This document shows, piece by piece, positions 15,277-24,627 of a stretch of DNA of 38,790 bases. The stretch lies in assembly GCA_025454315.1 (NCBI GenBank), contig JALOOP010000006.1, positions 1 through 38,790 of the forward strand, written 5' to 3'. This DNA is from Oculatellaceae cyanobacterium Prado106. GTDB taxonomy: Bacteria; Cyanobacteriota; Cyanobacteriia; Elainellales; Elainellaceae. The notes beneath the pieces were generated by a model. The model saw nothing but the letters and a program-made list of their open reading frames with translations, was not told the DNA's origin and did not search any database. Numbering within the stretch: position 1 is the stretch's first letter; each line of letters begins with the position of its first letter. A program made the position numbers and the translations under genes.

Positions 15277-16098
15277 ATGACAGTCTCTAACACTCAGCCG
15301 AATCCCTCTAGTGCCGCAACCTCAGAAGTGGTCATCAGCACGGAGAAGGTGAATATCTTCTATGGTGCTTTCCATGCTGTGCGCGATGTTTACATGGACA
15401 TTGCTCGCAATCAAGTGACCGCGTTCATTGGCCCTTCTGGCTGTGGCAAAAGTACGCTACTTCGCTGTTTCAACCGTCTTAATGACCTGATTCCCAGTGC
15501 CCGAGTCGATGGCCGAATCATGTTCGAGGGCACCGATCTCTATAACAAACAAACTGACCCGGTTGAAGTCCGCCGCCGTATTGGCATGGTGTTCCAAAAG
15601 CCCAATCCCTTCCCCAAGTCGATTTACGACAACATTGCTTTTGGTGCCCGGATCAATGGCTTCAAGGGCAACATGGATGAATTGGTGGAGCGATCGCTCA
15701 AACGTGCCGCCCTCTGGGATGAAGTCAAAGACAAACTGAAGCAAAGCGGTCTATCGCTCTCAGGTGGTCAACAGCAGCGTCTGTGCATTGCTCGGGCGAT
15801 CGCCATCCAACCCGAAGTTATCCTCATGGACGAACCCTGTTCCGCCCTTGACCCGATCTCCACGCTCCGGGTCGAAGACCTGATGCATGAACTCAAACAA
15901 CAGTTCACCATCATCATCGTCACCCACAATATGCAGCAAGCCTCTCGGGTGGCTGACATGACGGCCTTTTTCAATGCGGAAGCGGCTGAAGGCGGTGGAC
16001 GATTTGGCTATCTGGTGGAGTACGATCGCACCCAAAATATCTTCAATGCTCCCCAGCAAAAATCGACCCAAGATTACGTCAGCGGTCGTTTCGGTTAA
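15277..16098 (+). CDS. pstB: Phosphate ABC transporter ATPase PstB
   Basis: The cytosolic ATPase that powers PstCA. The 273-residue protein has Walker [10 protein letters not shown] at 52-60, the Q-loop in [20 protein letters not shown], the ABC signature LSGGQ at 161-165, Walker B VILMDEP at 181-187 and the switch His in [18 protein letters not shown] after Walker A and the short [10 protein letters not shown]-terminal segment are typical of PstB. The length is slightly above the E. coli protein because of about 18 extra N-terminal residues. Only one pstB is present, and no phoU follows. Confidence 0.97.
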   Translation: MTVSNTQPNPSSAATSEVVISTEKVNIFYGAFHAVRDVYMDIARNQVTAFIGPSGCGKSTLLRCFNRLNDLIPSARVDGRIMFEGTDLYNKQTDPVEVRRRIGMVFQKPNPFPKSIYDNIAFGARINGFKGNMDELVERSLKRAALWDEVKDKLKQSGLSLSGGQQQRLCIARAIAIQPEVILMDEPCSALDPISTLRVEDLMHELKQQFTIIIVTHNMQQASRVADMTAFFNAEAAEGGGRFGYLVEYDRTQNIFNAPQQKSTQDYVSGRFG

Positions 16099-16123
16099 GG
16101 AATGAGAGAACACAGGCTGAATT

Positions 16124-16159
16124 AAATTTGAACCGCAGAGACGCAGAGACGCAGAGGAA
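16124..16159. repeat. Dispersed CGCAGAGACG repeat copy
   Basis: AAATTTGAACCGCAGAGACG followed by CAGAGACGCAGAGGAA. Near-identical copies occur inverted at 37616-37649 and, shorter, at 10506-10531. Confidence 0.85.
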
Positions 16160-16210
16160 TTTTGGCTTTAATCCTCAGCTTGGTACTCGAACGCATCTTT
16201 AAGGTAATGG

Positions 16211-16243
16211 GGAAGGCTGCATGACTTGTAGCCTTCCTTTTTT
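16211..16243 (+). terminator. Rho-independent terminator of the pst cluster
   Basis: Arms GGAAGGCTGCA (16211-16221) and TGTAGCCTTCC (16227-16237) pair with one mismatch, followed by six T residues. As after pstS, the T-run is followed by ATGCACT. Confidence 0.9.
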
Positions 16244-16425
16244 ATGCACTCTAGAGCCTCTCCCTAAGCTACAGCAGCAGTCTTTTGAATCCACGCTAAA
16301 GTAAAGAGATGTAAAGATTTTTGCAATAGCTGTCTTTGCTAAATCTGCTTAAAAACTGTGAAGCTGGGTTAGGCCAATTACCTTTCGCCTTTCCTGTTCC
16401 TAATCGAAAAAATCTAGAACTCAAA

Positions 16426-17352
16426 ATGGTATCCTCTAGCGCGATCGCCCCTCCATCCCCCATCCCCGGATTCGCCCCCGCTCAAACCTGGCACTGGCGC
16501 GACTATCCCATCTCTTACCAAACCCAAGGTCAAGGCGAAACCGCTGTAATCTTGGTGCATGGATTCGGCGCGTCCTGGGGACATTGGCGCAAGAATATCC
16601 CCGATCTGGCTCAGCAGTTTCGTGTTTATGCGATCGACCTCCTGGGATTCGGCGCATCGGCCAAACCCACGCCCGGTGGTGAGATTACCTATACCTTTGA
16701 AACCTGGAGTCAGCAGTTGGCTGATTTTTGTCAGGAAGTCGTTGGCACTCCCGCATTTTGGGTGGGGAATTCGATCGGCTGTATTGCTGTGATGCAGGTG
16801 GCTTGCGATCGCCCCGACCTTGCCCTAGGCGTTGCGCTGATCAACTGTTCGCTGAGACTATTGCACGATCGCCACCGTGCCCAACAGCCCTGGTACCGCA
16901 ACATTGGCACCCCGATTCTACAAAGCATCCTCGGCATCCGTCCCATTGGCCACACCTTCTTCAACCTCGTCGCCAAACCCAAAACCGTCCGCAACATTCT
17001 CCTCAAAGCCTACGGTCACCCCGAAGCCGTCACCGATGAACTCGTCAACCTGCTCATGGCACCCGCCCGTGATCCCGGTGCCGCCGATGTCTTCATTGCC
17101 TTCACCCAATATTCTCAAGGGCCACTTCCAGATGATCTCCTGGCGGCTCTGTCCTGCCCAGCGCTCATCCTATGGGGCGACCAGGACCCTTGGGAACCGA
17201 TCGCCCTTGGCCAAAAATTTGCCCAATATCCTGCGGTTCAGCAGTTCATTCCCCTTGAAGGTGCGGGTCACTGTCCCCAAGATGAAGTACCCGATCGCGT
17301 CAATGCCCTGCTAATCGACTGGATCACTCAGCAAGCCCAGTCCCAGACCTGA
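16426..17352 (+). CDS. Alpha/beta-fold hydrolase
   Basis: A 308-residue alpha/beta hydrolase with a complete catalytic triad: nucleophile Ser116 in VGNSIGC, acid Asp254 in LWGDQDPW and His282 in EGAGHCPQ. The oxyanion-hole segment is LVHGFGASWGHWR (about 44-55). Substrate is not evident; similar cyanobacterial and plastid proteins include esterase-like and pheophytinase-like enzymes. I use the ATG at 16426, since the upstream frame from TTG 16336 crosses a CCTTTCGCCTTTCC repeat remnant and adds 30 non-conserved residues. No signal peptide is seen from this start. Confidence 0.9.
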   Translation: MVSSSAIAPPSPIPGFAPAQTWHWRDYPISYQTQGQGETAVILVHGFGASWGHWRKNIPDLAQQFRVYAIDLLGFGASAKPTPGGEITYTFETWSQQLADFCQEVVGTPAFWVGNSIGCIAVMQVACDRPDLALGVALINCSLRLLHDRHRAQQPWYRNIGTPILQSILGIRPIGHTFFNLVAKPKTVRNILLKAYGHPEAVTDELVNLLMAPARDPGAADVFIAFTQYSQGPLPDDLLAALSCPALILWGDQDPWEPIALGQKFAQYPAVQQFIPLEGAGHCPQDEVPDRVNALLIDWITQQAQSQT

Positions 17353-17560
17353 TTCGCAAGATTTCTCGAATCCTTGCTCACGCTGAATGGTTCTTCTTCA
17401 AGCAGCATCCTATCTTTTCTGACTTCTCATCGGACAATTGCCGACAGACGAACCGAATTCTATTCCTTACGCTGGTTGGAGAGCGATCGGGAATGGAGGA
17501 GGGGGCGATCGCTCAACATCTTTGGTTGGGAGCAAGCTATCCAGGAGAAGGAACGTCACC

Positions 17561-18079
17561 ATGAGAAAAGTAGCCGTTTTTGGGAATGCTGGCGGTGGAA
17601 AGTCTACCTTAAGCCAGAAACTAGCCGAAATCACCGGATTTCCGCTTTACAACCTGGACAAAATCCAATACCCCACGGGCGACACGCCCATTCCCCCCGA
17701 AGATTTCAGACAAATCCATGAACAAATTCTGTGCGCTGACCAATGGGTGATCGATGGATTTGGTTCGATAGAAACCCTTTGGCCAAGGCTAGATCAAGCC
17801 GACACCCTCGTTTATGTCGATTTGCCGCTCCCGGTTCACTTTGGGCTGGTCACCAAACGCCTAGTCACCGGGTTCTTCCATCCACCCGAGGGCTGGCCAG
17901 AGAATAGCCCCCTGCTAAAAAGTTCGATGCAGAGCTACCAGGTTCTCTGGTTGTGCCACAAACGGTTAACGCCAAAATATCGAGCCTATGTTGAGCAGGC
18001 GCAGCGGAGTAGGAAGGTTTATTGGGTGCGATCGCTCCGACAGGTTACTCAATTGCTGAAACAGATAGAGAAAAATTAA
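17561..18079 (+). CDS. P-loop nucleotide kinase, adenylate-kinase/FlaR-like
   Basis: A 172-residue AAA-type NTPase beginning MRKVAVFGNAGGGKSTLSQK, with Walker A at residues 8-16. The NLDKIQYPTGDTPIPPEDF segment and WVIDGFGSIETLWPRLDQAD with VYVDLPLPVHFGLVTKRL are typical of the small adenylate-kinase-like topology-modulation (FlaR) group. The true substrate is unknown. The start at 17561 is preceded by AGGAG about 14 nt upstream, whereas the longer frame from 17438 adds 41 low-value residues. It follows the hydrolase by about 200 nt and may have its own promoter. Confidence 0.85.
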   Translation: MRKVAVFGNAGGGKSTLSQKLAEITGFPLYNLDKIQYPTGDTPIPPEDFRQIHEQILCADQWVIDGFGSIETLWPRLDQADTLVYVDLPLPVHFGLVTKRLVTGFFHPPEGWPENSPLLKSSMQSYQVLWLCHKRLTPKYRAYVEQAQRSRKVYWVRSLRQVTQLLKQIEKN

Positions 18080-18106
18080 CTGTTGCGACATCACTTGGAT
18101 TAAAGG

Positions 18107-18331
18107 TCACTCAGCTAACTCCTCATCATCCAGATATCCTGCTGTTGCATATCGTAAGGAAAAATTAACCAGATCAGACTGATCCTGTTCTGTCCAAGTA
18201 TCGCTTTCATCAACAATGCCAGGATTATTCTGCACTAGCTCGTTGAGGATTAGAGACACCTGACGAAGTTGATCGGCTGGTGGCAAACTCCACAGAATTT
18301 GGGCATGGATATTCTCGATGAGATTTGGCAT
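18107..18331 (-). CDS. Small antitoxin-like protein
   Basis: A 74-residue acidic protein with a strong ribosome binding site (AGGAGG about 7 nt before the ATG), which argues that it is real. The first part (NLIENIHAQILWSLPPADQLRQVSLILNEL) is predicted helical, followed by the acidic TWTEQDQSDLVNFSLRYATA. This layout resembles small cyanobacterial proteins annotated as type II antitoxin-like, but I cannot name a family. No toxin ORF is seen on either side: the tail-to-tail neighbour is the nucleotide kinase and the upstream side is non-coding. It may be an orphan. Confidence 0.65.
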   Translation of the reverse strand: MPNLIENIHAQILWSLPPADQLRQVSLILNELVQNNPGIVDESDTWTEQDQSDLVNFSLRYATAGYLDDEELAE

Positions 18332-18543
18332 GGGTAATCCTCCTTGTCTTTATCCTAATTCAACGGCCAAATCGCTAGCCAAAAAGCGCAAATTGTGACC
18401 GTATACACCACCTTAGTTAAGGAACTCTCCTTTATACCAGAGCAAGATTTGAATAAAAGCCAGCAAGAATGGATTATCGGCCTCCAGGCTCAGCGGTCTA
18501 GGATGAATTCAACCGTTTACAAAGACTGTTGAGGCAGAAAATC

Positions 18544-19293
18544 ATGAGTTCAATGAACGACAAAGTGGCTTTGGTGACTGGAGCAAGTTCTGGAATTGGT
18601 CGAGCAGCGGCGATCGCATTTGGCAAAGCTGGCGCAAAGGTCGTTGTAGTCGCACGTCGCGAAGACAAAGGTCAAGAAACTGTCCGTCTGATCCAGGAAG
18701 CAGGCGGTGAAGGAACGTTTGTGCAAGCGGATGTGACAAAAGCCTCAGAAGTAGAAGCGATGGTGCAAAAGGCGATCGCCACCTATGGCCGTCTCGACTA
18801 CGCCTTCAACAACGCCGGGTCTGGCAACTCTGGCAAAATCACTGACCTTTCAGAGGCCGATTGGGATCTGGAAATCAACGCCAACCTCAAATCTGTTTGG
18901 CTGTCCATGAAATATGAGATTCCCGCCATGCAGCAGTCCGGAGGAGGGGCGATCGTCAATATGTCCTCCCAAGGAGCCTTAATGGGAGTTGCTGGCTATG
19001 GCGCTTATGGAGCCGCCAAAGCTGGGGTGATTGCCCTTTCTCGGGCGGCGGCAGCGGAATACTCGGGCGATCGCATCCGCATCAATATCATCAGCCCCGG
19101 TGCCGTCAAAACCGACCTCTGGGCAGGCGCACCCCCCGAAATGTTCGATCAGGTGGCTGCTGGAATCCCGATCGGGCGCGTCGGCGCACCCGAAGACATC
19201 GCCGAAGCAGTGGTCTGGCTCTGCTCCGACAGTGCCGCCTTCGTTGCCGGACACAATTTAGTCATCGATGGAGGCTTCACCGCTGTCCAATAA
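18544..19293 (+). CDS. Short-chain dehydrogenase/reductase (SDR)
   Basis: A classical SDR of 249 residues. The NAD(P)-binding TGASSGIG is at 12-19, NNAG at 89-92, catalytic Ser141 in NMSSQ and the YxxxK pair Tyr155/Lys159. Arg residues after the second strand (VVVARRED) suggest NADP(H) preference, an inference. The C-terminus (FVAGHNLVIDGGFTAVQ) is complete. I start at ATG 18544, which has GAGG about 9 nt upstream; a TTG at 18529 and ATG 18553 are alternatives. The substrate cannot be read from the sequence, and neighbours give no clear pathway. Confidence 0.92.
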   Translation: MSSMNDKVALVTGASSGIGRAAAIAFGKAGAKVVVVARREDKGQETVRLIQEAGGEGTFVQADVTKASEVEAMVQKAIATYGRLDYAFNNAGSGNSGKITDLSEADWDLEINANLKSVWLSMKYEIPAMQQSGGGAIVNMSSQGALMGVAGYGAYGAAKAGVIALSRAAAAEYSGDRIRINIISPGAVKTDLWAGAPPEMFDQVAAGIPIGRVGAPEDIAEAVVWLCSDSAAFVAGHNLVIDGGFTAVQ

Positions 19294-19360
19294 CCATCCT
19301 CACTGCTAGATTCTCCGCCCTCTAAATCTTCGCCCTCTCCATCTCCATATTTTTCTCTAC

Positions 19361-19529
19361 GTCTTTTCTCTGCGTCTTTCCTCTGCGTCTCTTCTCTGCG
19401 TCTCTTCTCTGCGTCTCTTCTCTGCGTCTCTTCTCTGCGTCTCTTCTCTGCGTCTCTTCTCTGCGTCTCTTCTCTGCGTCTTTCCTCTGCGTCTTTCCTC
19501 TGCGTCTTTCCTCTGCGTCTTTCCTCTGC
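19361..19529. repeat. Expanded 13-bp tandem repeat (13 copies)
   Basis: Thirteen head-to-tail 13-mers fill 169 nt: seven consecutive GTCTCTTCTCTGC (19387-19477), GTCTTTTCTCTGC at 19361, and GTCTTTCCTCTGC at 19374 and in the last four copies (19478-19529). It ends in TCTTCGCGTCTCTGCG, joining it to the dispersed CGCAGAGACG family. The reverse-strand reading frame here (RRDAEERRRE-type) is repeat-encoded. Confidence 0.95.
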
Positions 19530-19564
19530 GTCTTCGCGTCTCTGCGATCGATTCCTCCCTCAAC

Positions 19565-20446
19565 TCAGTGATTCACCATAGACGGCTCCCCCATCCCCAA
19601 AAACTGCATCACACTCCCCAGATAGGTTTCCGCATCCTCCAGCATGGGAAAATGAGCCGTCTTCGGAATCACCTGATGCTGCACAAATTTCTCATTCAAA
19701 GCCGCTGCATTCTGTCCCAACTTCGCTGGAATAATCTGGTCATACTCCCCAGAAATCAACAGCGTCGGCACCTGAATGTGAGCAAACTCCTGGGGCATTT
19801 CCTCAGCCGCCTTTTGACTGACCGCTGTGTAGACGGTGCCCAAGGCCACCTCGTAGTCAGCCATCAAAAAATCTTCTAGAAAGGCACGATTGACGGTTGT
19901 GGGTAATGGGCGATGCAAAAACCGAGCCATAAACAGCCGATCGACTTGCGGAATTTTTGCTAGCCAGGATGGCCGAAACGCCACGACATAGCGACTAAAA
20001 AAGTGGAAAAGTTTGAATGCGATCGCCTGATATTCAAACACGCCATTACAAGTCAAAATCGCCCGTTCGACCCGCTGCGGATAGTGATTGACAAAGAGAA
20101 CTGCGACTGAACCGCCTGTGGAATGGGCGTTGAGATATACCCGATCGAGTCCTAGTGCGTCCAGTAATAGAGCCAGGTCATCGGCGAAGGTGTCCAGGCC
20201 ATAGCCCAGGTTGGCGACGGCTTCGGGGATGGGACGGGGGAGGTGCGATCGCCCAAATCCGCGCATATCGTAGAGCAAACAGTCAAACTGATTCGCCAAG
20301 GCCAGCGCGGTACTTTGCCAATATCGAGTAGACCCAGCCCAACCATGGATGAAGACCATGACGGGCTTCCCGGATGGCACGAGCTGACCGGGTTGGCCGA
20401 TCCACTCGTAATAGTGGTCAACCCCACGAATTTCTAAAAAAGGCAT
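19565..20446 (-). CDS. Alpha/beta-fold hydrolase
   Basis: A 293-residue hydrolase with the oxyanion segment FIHGWAGSTRYW (about 32-43), nucleophile Ser109 in NAHSTGGS (an A-H-S-T-G elbow instead of the common G-x-S-x-G), acid in ISGEYDQIIP and catalytic His in KTAHFPMLED. The arrangement is that of esterase/haloperoxidase-like enzymes; the substrate is unknown. The start MPFLEIRGVDHYYEWIG is typical. It is transcribed in the same direction as clpX but separated from it by a terminator at 20471-20507. Confidence 0.9.
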   Translation of the reverse strand: MPFLEIRGVDHYYEWIGQPGQLVPSGKPVMVFIHGWAGSTRYWQSTALALANQFDCLLYDMRGFGRSHLPRPIPEAVANLGYGLDTFADDLALLLDALGLDRVYLNAHSTGGSVAVLFVNHYPQRVERAILTCNGVFEYQAIAFKLFHFFSRYVVAFRPSWLAKIPQVDRLFMARFLHRPLPTTVNRAFLEDFLMADYEVALGTVYTAVSQKAAEEMPQEFAHIQVPTLLISGEYDQIIPAKLGQNAAALNEKFVQHQVIPKTAHFPMLEDAETYLGSVMQFLGMGEPSMVNH

Positions 20447-20470
20447 TGCAAAAAATTAAACTAAACAGCT

Positions 20471-20507
20471 AAAAACTAGGGTGCGATAGGCTTAGCCTAC
20501 CGCACCC
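20471..20507 (-). terminator. Rho-independent terminator downstream of clpX
   Basis: The stem GGGTGCG-ATAGGC/GCCTAC-CGCACCC (20479-20507) has one mismatch and a 3-nt loop; on the minus strand it is followed by TAGTTTTT. It lies 64 nt after the clpX stop. Confidence 0.88.
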
Positions 20508-20570
20508 CAGAATCAAATCCAATTAAAGATTGCTTAAGTTCAATTCGCTCAATGAATCAAGCTGAATGGC

Positions 20571-21911
20571 TTAAGCAGATTCAGGCTTGGGCAACGAGGA
20601 GGGGTGAACCAGCAGATCGGCAGTCGATCGCTTCTCCACCATTTCTCGCGTAATCGCGCAACGGGTGACATCCTTGCGGGACGGCAACTCGTACATGACA
20701 TCGAGCATCAGTTCTTCGACGATGCTGCGTAAGGCTCTGGCTCCGGTTTTGCGACGGTAGGCTTCTTTGGCGATCGCCCGAATCGCATCCGGCTTGAACT
20801 CCAGATTCACATTGTCCATCCGCATCAGCTTTTGGAACTGCTTCACCAGCGCATTGCGAGGCTCGGTGAGGATTTCGGCCAGAGCATCTTCATCCAGCGG
20901 ATCGACGACCGCCATCACGGGAACCCGGCCAATAAACTCAGGGATCATGCCAAACTTGACCAGATCATCCGGTTCCAGATGCTTTAGCACATCAGCGGCG
21001 CGTTTTTCCTTGGGCTGACCTTCACCCGGTTGAACAAAGCCAATGGACTTCTTCCCAATTCGCTGCTCAACTGCCTTGTCTAGCCCGACAAATGCACCCC
21101 CACAGATAAACAGAATATTACTGGTATCAATTTGGATGCAGTCTTGATAGGGATGCTTTCGTCCACCTTGGGGCGGCACATTGGCAACGGTGCCTTCCAG
21201 CATTTTCAGGAGGGCTTGCTGAACGCCTTCACCGGAAACATCGCGGGTAATCGAGGGGTTTTCGCTCTTGCGGGCAATTTTGTCGATTTCGTCGATGTAG
21301 ATGATGCCGCGTTGAGCCGCTTCTACATCCAAATCCGCGACTTGCAGGAGGCGCAGGAGAATGTTTTCGACATCTTCACCCACGTATCCCGCTTCGGTAA
21401 GCGTGGTGGCATCGGCGACCGCAAAGGGGACATCCAGCATTTCGGCCAGGGTTTGAGCCAGAAGGGTTTTGCCGCATCCGGTGGGGCCAATTAGCAGAAT
21501 GTTGGATTTTTGCAGTTCGACCGCGTCATCATGTTTGCCGTTGCTGCCCTTGGATTGGACAAAGCTGAGCCGCTTGTAGTGGTTGTAGACCGCGACAGAG
21601 AGGATTTTCTTGGCCTCATCCTGGCCAATGACATGCTCATCGAGATGTTTTTTGATTTCACGCGGCTTGGGGATTTGGTTCATCGACAAGCTGGTGGAGC
21701 GAGCTGGGCGCTTCTCGGGCTGATTGTCCCGCCGAGCGGAGGGTTGGGGGACGGCAGCCGTTGAGTCAAACAACTCCTCGTCTAAAATTTCGTTGCAGAG
21801 GTCAACACATTCATCGCAAATGTATACACCAGGCCCAGCGATGAGCTTGCGTACCTGTTCCTGCGACTTACCGCAGAACGAGCATTTGAGATGGGAGTCA
21901 TATTTCGACAT
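20571..21911 (-). CDS. clpX: ATP-dependent Clp protease ATP-binding subunit ClpX
   Basis: ClpX is the AAA+ unfoldase that feeds substrates into ClpP. The 446-residue protein has the N-terminal C4 zinc-binding domain (Cys10, Cys13, Cys32, Cys35 in CSFCGKSQ and ICDECVDLC), Walker A GPTGCGKT at 142-149, Walker [10 protein letters not shown], the pore loop GYVGEDVE and the IGF-loop region (here [10 protein letters not shown]), which docks on ClpP. It starts 9 nt after the clpP stop with GGGG as ribosome binding site, so the two are cotranscribed. An Ala/Pro-rich linker separates the zinc domain from the AAA+ module. Terminated at 20471-20507. Confidence 0.98.
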   Translation of the reverse strand: MSKYDSHLKCSFCGKSQEQVRKLIAGPGVYICDECVDLCNEILDEELFDSTAAVPQPSARRDNQPEKRPARSTSLSMNQIPKPREIKKHLDEHVIGQDEAKKILSVAVYNHYKRLSFVQSKGSNGKHDDAVELQKSNILLIGPTGCGKTLLAQTLAEMLDVPFAVADATTLTEAGYVGEDVENILLRLLQVADLDVEAAQRGIIYIDEIDKIARKSENPSITRDVSGEGVQQALLKMLEGTVANVPPQGGRKHPYQDCIQIDTSNILFICGGAFVGLDKAVEQRIGKKSIGFVQPGEGQPKEKRAADVLKHLEPDDLVKFGMIPEFIGRVPVMAVVDPLDEDALAEILTEPRNALVKQFQKLMRMDNVNLEFKPDAIRAIAKEAYRRKTGARALRSIVEELMLDVMYELPSRKDVTRCAITREMVEKRSTADLLVHPSSLPKPESA

Positions 21912-21920
21912 ATTCGCCCC

Positions 21921-22655
21921 TTATTTCACTGCGGTAATAGATTCTCTCGCCGAAGGCAGATCGTGACGAGTGATGACCTGATCAATCAAACCATAGCTCT
22001 TTGCTTCTTCTGCCGACATAAAGAAATCGCGCTCCGTGTCAGCCTCAAGTTTTTCAAATGGCTGCCCAGTATGATAAGACAACAATTCGTTCAAAGTACG
22101 CTTAATATACAGAATTTCTTTAGCCTGAATTTCGATATCAACGGCCTGACCTTGGGCACCCCCAAGCGGCTGGTGAATCATAATGCGAGAGCTAGGAAGC
22201 GATAGACGCTTTCCAGGCTCGCCTGATGCTAACAAAAAGGCTCCCATGCTTGCGGCCAATCCGTAACAGATCGTTACGACATTGGGACGAATCTGTTGCA
22301 TAGTGTCGTAAATCGCCATGCCTGCCGAAACCGATCCTCCCGGCGAGTTGATGTAAAGCTGCACATCCTTCTCGGGGTCTTCGGCATCGAGGTAGAGAAA
22401 TTGCGCCACGATCGAATCGGCCACATCGTCATCCACGGGTGTGCCCAGGAAGACAATCCGCTCTCGCAGCAGTCTGGAGTAAATGTCAAAGGCTCGTTCG
22501 CCGCGTCCGGACTGCTCCAGCACCATCGGCACCACGTTATGGGGCGGGACGGAGTAGGATTCTGCGGTGGACTTCACTGGATGGGAACCCAAAGAATCGT
22601 ATTCTGAGGGGCGAATACTGGTGAAGTCATAGTTGGACATCTGGGATTGGGGCAT
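21921..22655 (-). CDS. clpP: ATP-dependent Clp protease proteolytic subunit ClpP
   Basis: Serine protease subunit that assembles into heptameric rings and works with ClpX. The catalytic triad is present: Ser136 in GLAASMGAF, His161 in IMIHQPLGG and Asp210 in DTERDFF. At 244 residues it is longer than usual (about 200) because of some 40 extra N-terminal residues before the conserved [21 protein letters not shown]; internal ATG codons (residue 6) could be the start. Cyanobacteria carry several clpP genes; this one is the tig-clpP-clpX linked copy. Its promoter is likely in the 349-nt gap after tig. Confidence 0.97.
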   Translation of the reverse strand: MPQSQMSNYDFTSIRPSEYDSLGSHPVKSTAESYSVPPHNVVPMVLEQSGRGERAFDIYSRLLRERIVFLGTPVDDDVADSIVAQFLYLDAEDPEKDVQLYINSPGGSVSAGMAIYDTMQQIRPNVVTICYGLAASMGAFLLASGEPGKRLSLPSSRIMIHQPLGGAQGQAVDIEIQAKEILYIKRTLNELLSYHTGQPFEKLEADTERDFFMSAEEAKSYGLIDQVITRHDLPSARESITAVK

Positions 22656-23004
22656 AGAACCTGGGGTATGAGCCTGATGAGAAGGGGATCAAAGGGAATT
22701 CGTGATTTTCTGGGTGCGACCGAGATACTACACGAAGTTGGGATAAAGGACAAGCTGCCTGATTGAATAGGTTTCTAGAATTTAAACTTCCAGAATTTAG
22801 GGTTCTAGAAGTTTAATGATTCAGAATTCAGTCTTCAGCCATGACCGCCCCCTATCCGACAATTATGCACTAACTCTCTTAGGAGGGAAGGAGCTAGCGC
22901 TTTGGTGTCACCCTTTTTGCAGCCCAATCCTAGACAGGGCAAGGGTTGAACCAAATTGCAGGGAAAGACTGCGAAATGACCATCGCCTATCTTTCCCTTA
23001 CTTT
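22656..23004. other. Non-coding gap between tig and clpP
   Basis: Transcription runs from right to left here. The gap contains a nested hairpin at 22960-22998 (arms AGGGAAAGA/TCTTTCCCT with inner GCGA/TCGC) just after the tig stop, without a good T-run, and a 15-bp repeat array at 22773-22826. Confidence 0.6.
22773..22826. repeat. Degenerate 15-bp repeat upstream of clpP
   Basis: The core TTC(T/C)AGAA recurs at 22773, 22788 and 22803, spaced exactly 15 nt, with a looser TTCAGAA at 22820. Confidence 0.7.
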
Positions 23005-24627
23005 CTATTTTGATTCAGTTTTTGAGGCTTGTTTGGTAGATTTTGCTGGTTTGTCCGCTTTTGCCTTTTTAGGTGCGGCTTCCGCAGATTCTTCGTCTTC
23101 TGCCTTCTTAGCGTCCGCCTTATCCGCTTTGGCCTTGGATTTTGCTTTAGCCTCTGTAGCCTTTGGTTCAGGAGCCGCTTCATCGGGAGCCGCATCCACG
23201 ACGACTTCGGGTTCTTCGGTGGCAGGCTCCGCCTCTACGGCCACATCGACTGTGGCTTCAGAGGCTGGAGCTTCAGGGGCTTCAGGAACTTCGGGTTCTG
23301 CTGGCTTGAGGCTACCTTCTGGAACCAGTTCGACGGTACCGTTGGCCTCTAACCAGTCCAGGATGTTGTCCTTCAGCAGGTCTTCGGTGACAAACTCACG
23401 AACTCGGTTGATGTCGATGTCGCGATCGCCCCCAAATTCCTCCAGTAGCTCACTCACCCGAGCCTCAACCGCGCTGGCTTCCACCGTGAGGGATTCTAGT
23501 TTAGCCACTTCCCCCAGCGCCAGCGTCCGCTTGATGCGGGTCATAGCTTCGGGCTTGGCCTGTTCGCGCAGCACCGAGACTAGCTCATTGGTGAAGATTT
23601 TCCGAACATCCATGCCCTGCTGCTGGAAGCGCATTGCCGTCTGGTTGATGGAGAAATCGACCTCTTGCTTAATCATCGTCTCGGGAATCTCCACTTCCAC
23701 GTACTTGATTAGCTCATCGAGCAAGGCTTCCTGCTTGTTCTCCTTGGTCTTTTCCTCGGCTTCTTTTTGGTAGCGGGTTTCGAGGGATTCTCTCAGTTCG
23801 GCCAGGGTTTCAAACTGGCTAACTTCCTGGGCAAAGTCATCGTCTAGCTCGGGCAGTTCTTGCTCCTTGAGTTCCTTCACGGTGATGGTGAAGACGGCAT
23901 CCTTGCCGCCCAGGTCTTCCTGGGGATAGTCGTCGGGGAAGGTGGCCGAAACCTCTTTGGTTTCGCCGGGGGTCATGCCGATGATGCCTTCGATGAAGCC
24001 GGGAATGAAGCCACCTTGAGACAGGTCAATCTGGAAGTCTTCGGCACTGCCGCCGGGGATATCTTCTTCTCCCTCGGGTGCGCCAACGATTTTGCCTGCG
24101 AAGTCTACGATCGCCACATCCGTCGCTTCTGCACCCCGTCCCTCAACAGGCACCAGGGTCGCAGCCCGTTTGCGGTAGTCTTCAATGACCTTATCGACCT
24201 GGCTGGGGTCATACTTGATCTCTTCAGCCTTGACTTCCAAACCTTTGTATTGCTTCAGTTCTGCCTCGGGAGGGACATCTACCGCCGCCTTGAAGGTGAT
24301 GGGCGTTCCGGGTTCAAATTGTCCTAGGAGGTCTTCAAAGTCGGAAACCAGCGAAAACTGCCCTAAAGTTTGCAGCTTCTCCTGGTCAACCGCTTCTTTC
24401 AGACTCTCTTGAATCAATTCTTCGAGGACAGTCGCCTTGATGCGAGTAGAACCGTAGCGCTGGATCAGCACTTGGCGAGGCACCTTGCCTTTGCGGAACC
24501 CAGGAATGTTGGCACTGCGAGTGAACTCCTGCAGAGTCTTCTCGTAAGCCTTCGATGACATCTCAGGGGAAATTTCAATCTCTAAACCAATTTGACTCGC
24601 GGGGAGCTTTTCCTGGGTAACTTTCAT
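23005..24627 (-). CDS. tig: Trigger factor (ribosome-associated chaperone/peptidyl-prolyl isomerase)
   Basis: Trigger factor binds ribosomal protein L23 at the exit tunnel and shields nascent chains. The 540-residue protein has the ribosome-binding tail with GFRKGKVP at 43-50, an FKBP-type domain at about 167-250 and the C-terminal helical chaperone domain to about 437. Beyond that is an unusual 100-residue tail (about 441-540): first Pro/Glu/Ala/Val-rich and acidic, then Lys/Ala-rich (ATEAKAKSKAKADKADAKKA). The tail is low complexity and presumably disordered. The gene heads the tig-clpP-clpX order and is divergent from asd. Confidence 0.97.
   Translation of the reverse strand: MKVTQEKLPASQIGLEIEISPEMSSKAYEKTLQEFTRSANIPGFRKGKVPRQVLIQRYGSTRIKATVLEELIQESLKEAVDQEKLQTLGQFSLVSDFEDLLGQFEPGTPITFKAAVDVPPEAELKQYKGLEVKAEEIKYDPSQVDKVIEDYRKRAATLVPVEGRGAEATDVAIVDFAGKIVGAPEGEEDIPGGSAEDFQIDLSQGGFIPGFIEGIIGMTPGETKEVSATFPDDYPQEDLGGKDAVFTITVKELKEQELPELDDDFAQEVSQFETLAELRESLETRYQKEAEEKTKENKQEALLDELIKYVEVEIPETMIKQEVDFSINQTAMRFQQQGMDVRKIFTNELVSVLREQAKPEAMTRIKRTLALGEVAKLESLTVEASAVEARVSELLEEFGGDRDIDINRVREFVTEDLLKDNILDWLEANGTVELVPEGSLKPAEPEVPEAPEAPASEATVDVAVEAEPATEEPEVVVDAAPDEAAPEPKATEAKAKSKAKADKADAKKAEDEESAEAAPKKAKADKPAKSTKQASKTESK

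Noticed and set aside
16336-16425. Upstream extension of the alpha/beta hydrolase
   Set aside because: It starts at TTG, runs through a repeat remnant and adds no conserved sequence.
19361-19529. Candidate CRISPR array
   Set aside because: The copies are directly contiguous with no unique spacers and no cas genes nearby; the same holds for the other arrays.
19357-19563. Reverse-strand ORF with RRDAEERRRE-type repeats
   Set aside because: It is only the translation of a 13-bp tandem repeat; the unit is not a multiple of three and is open in this frame by composition.
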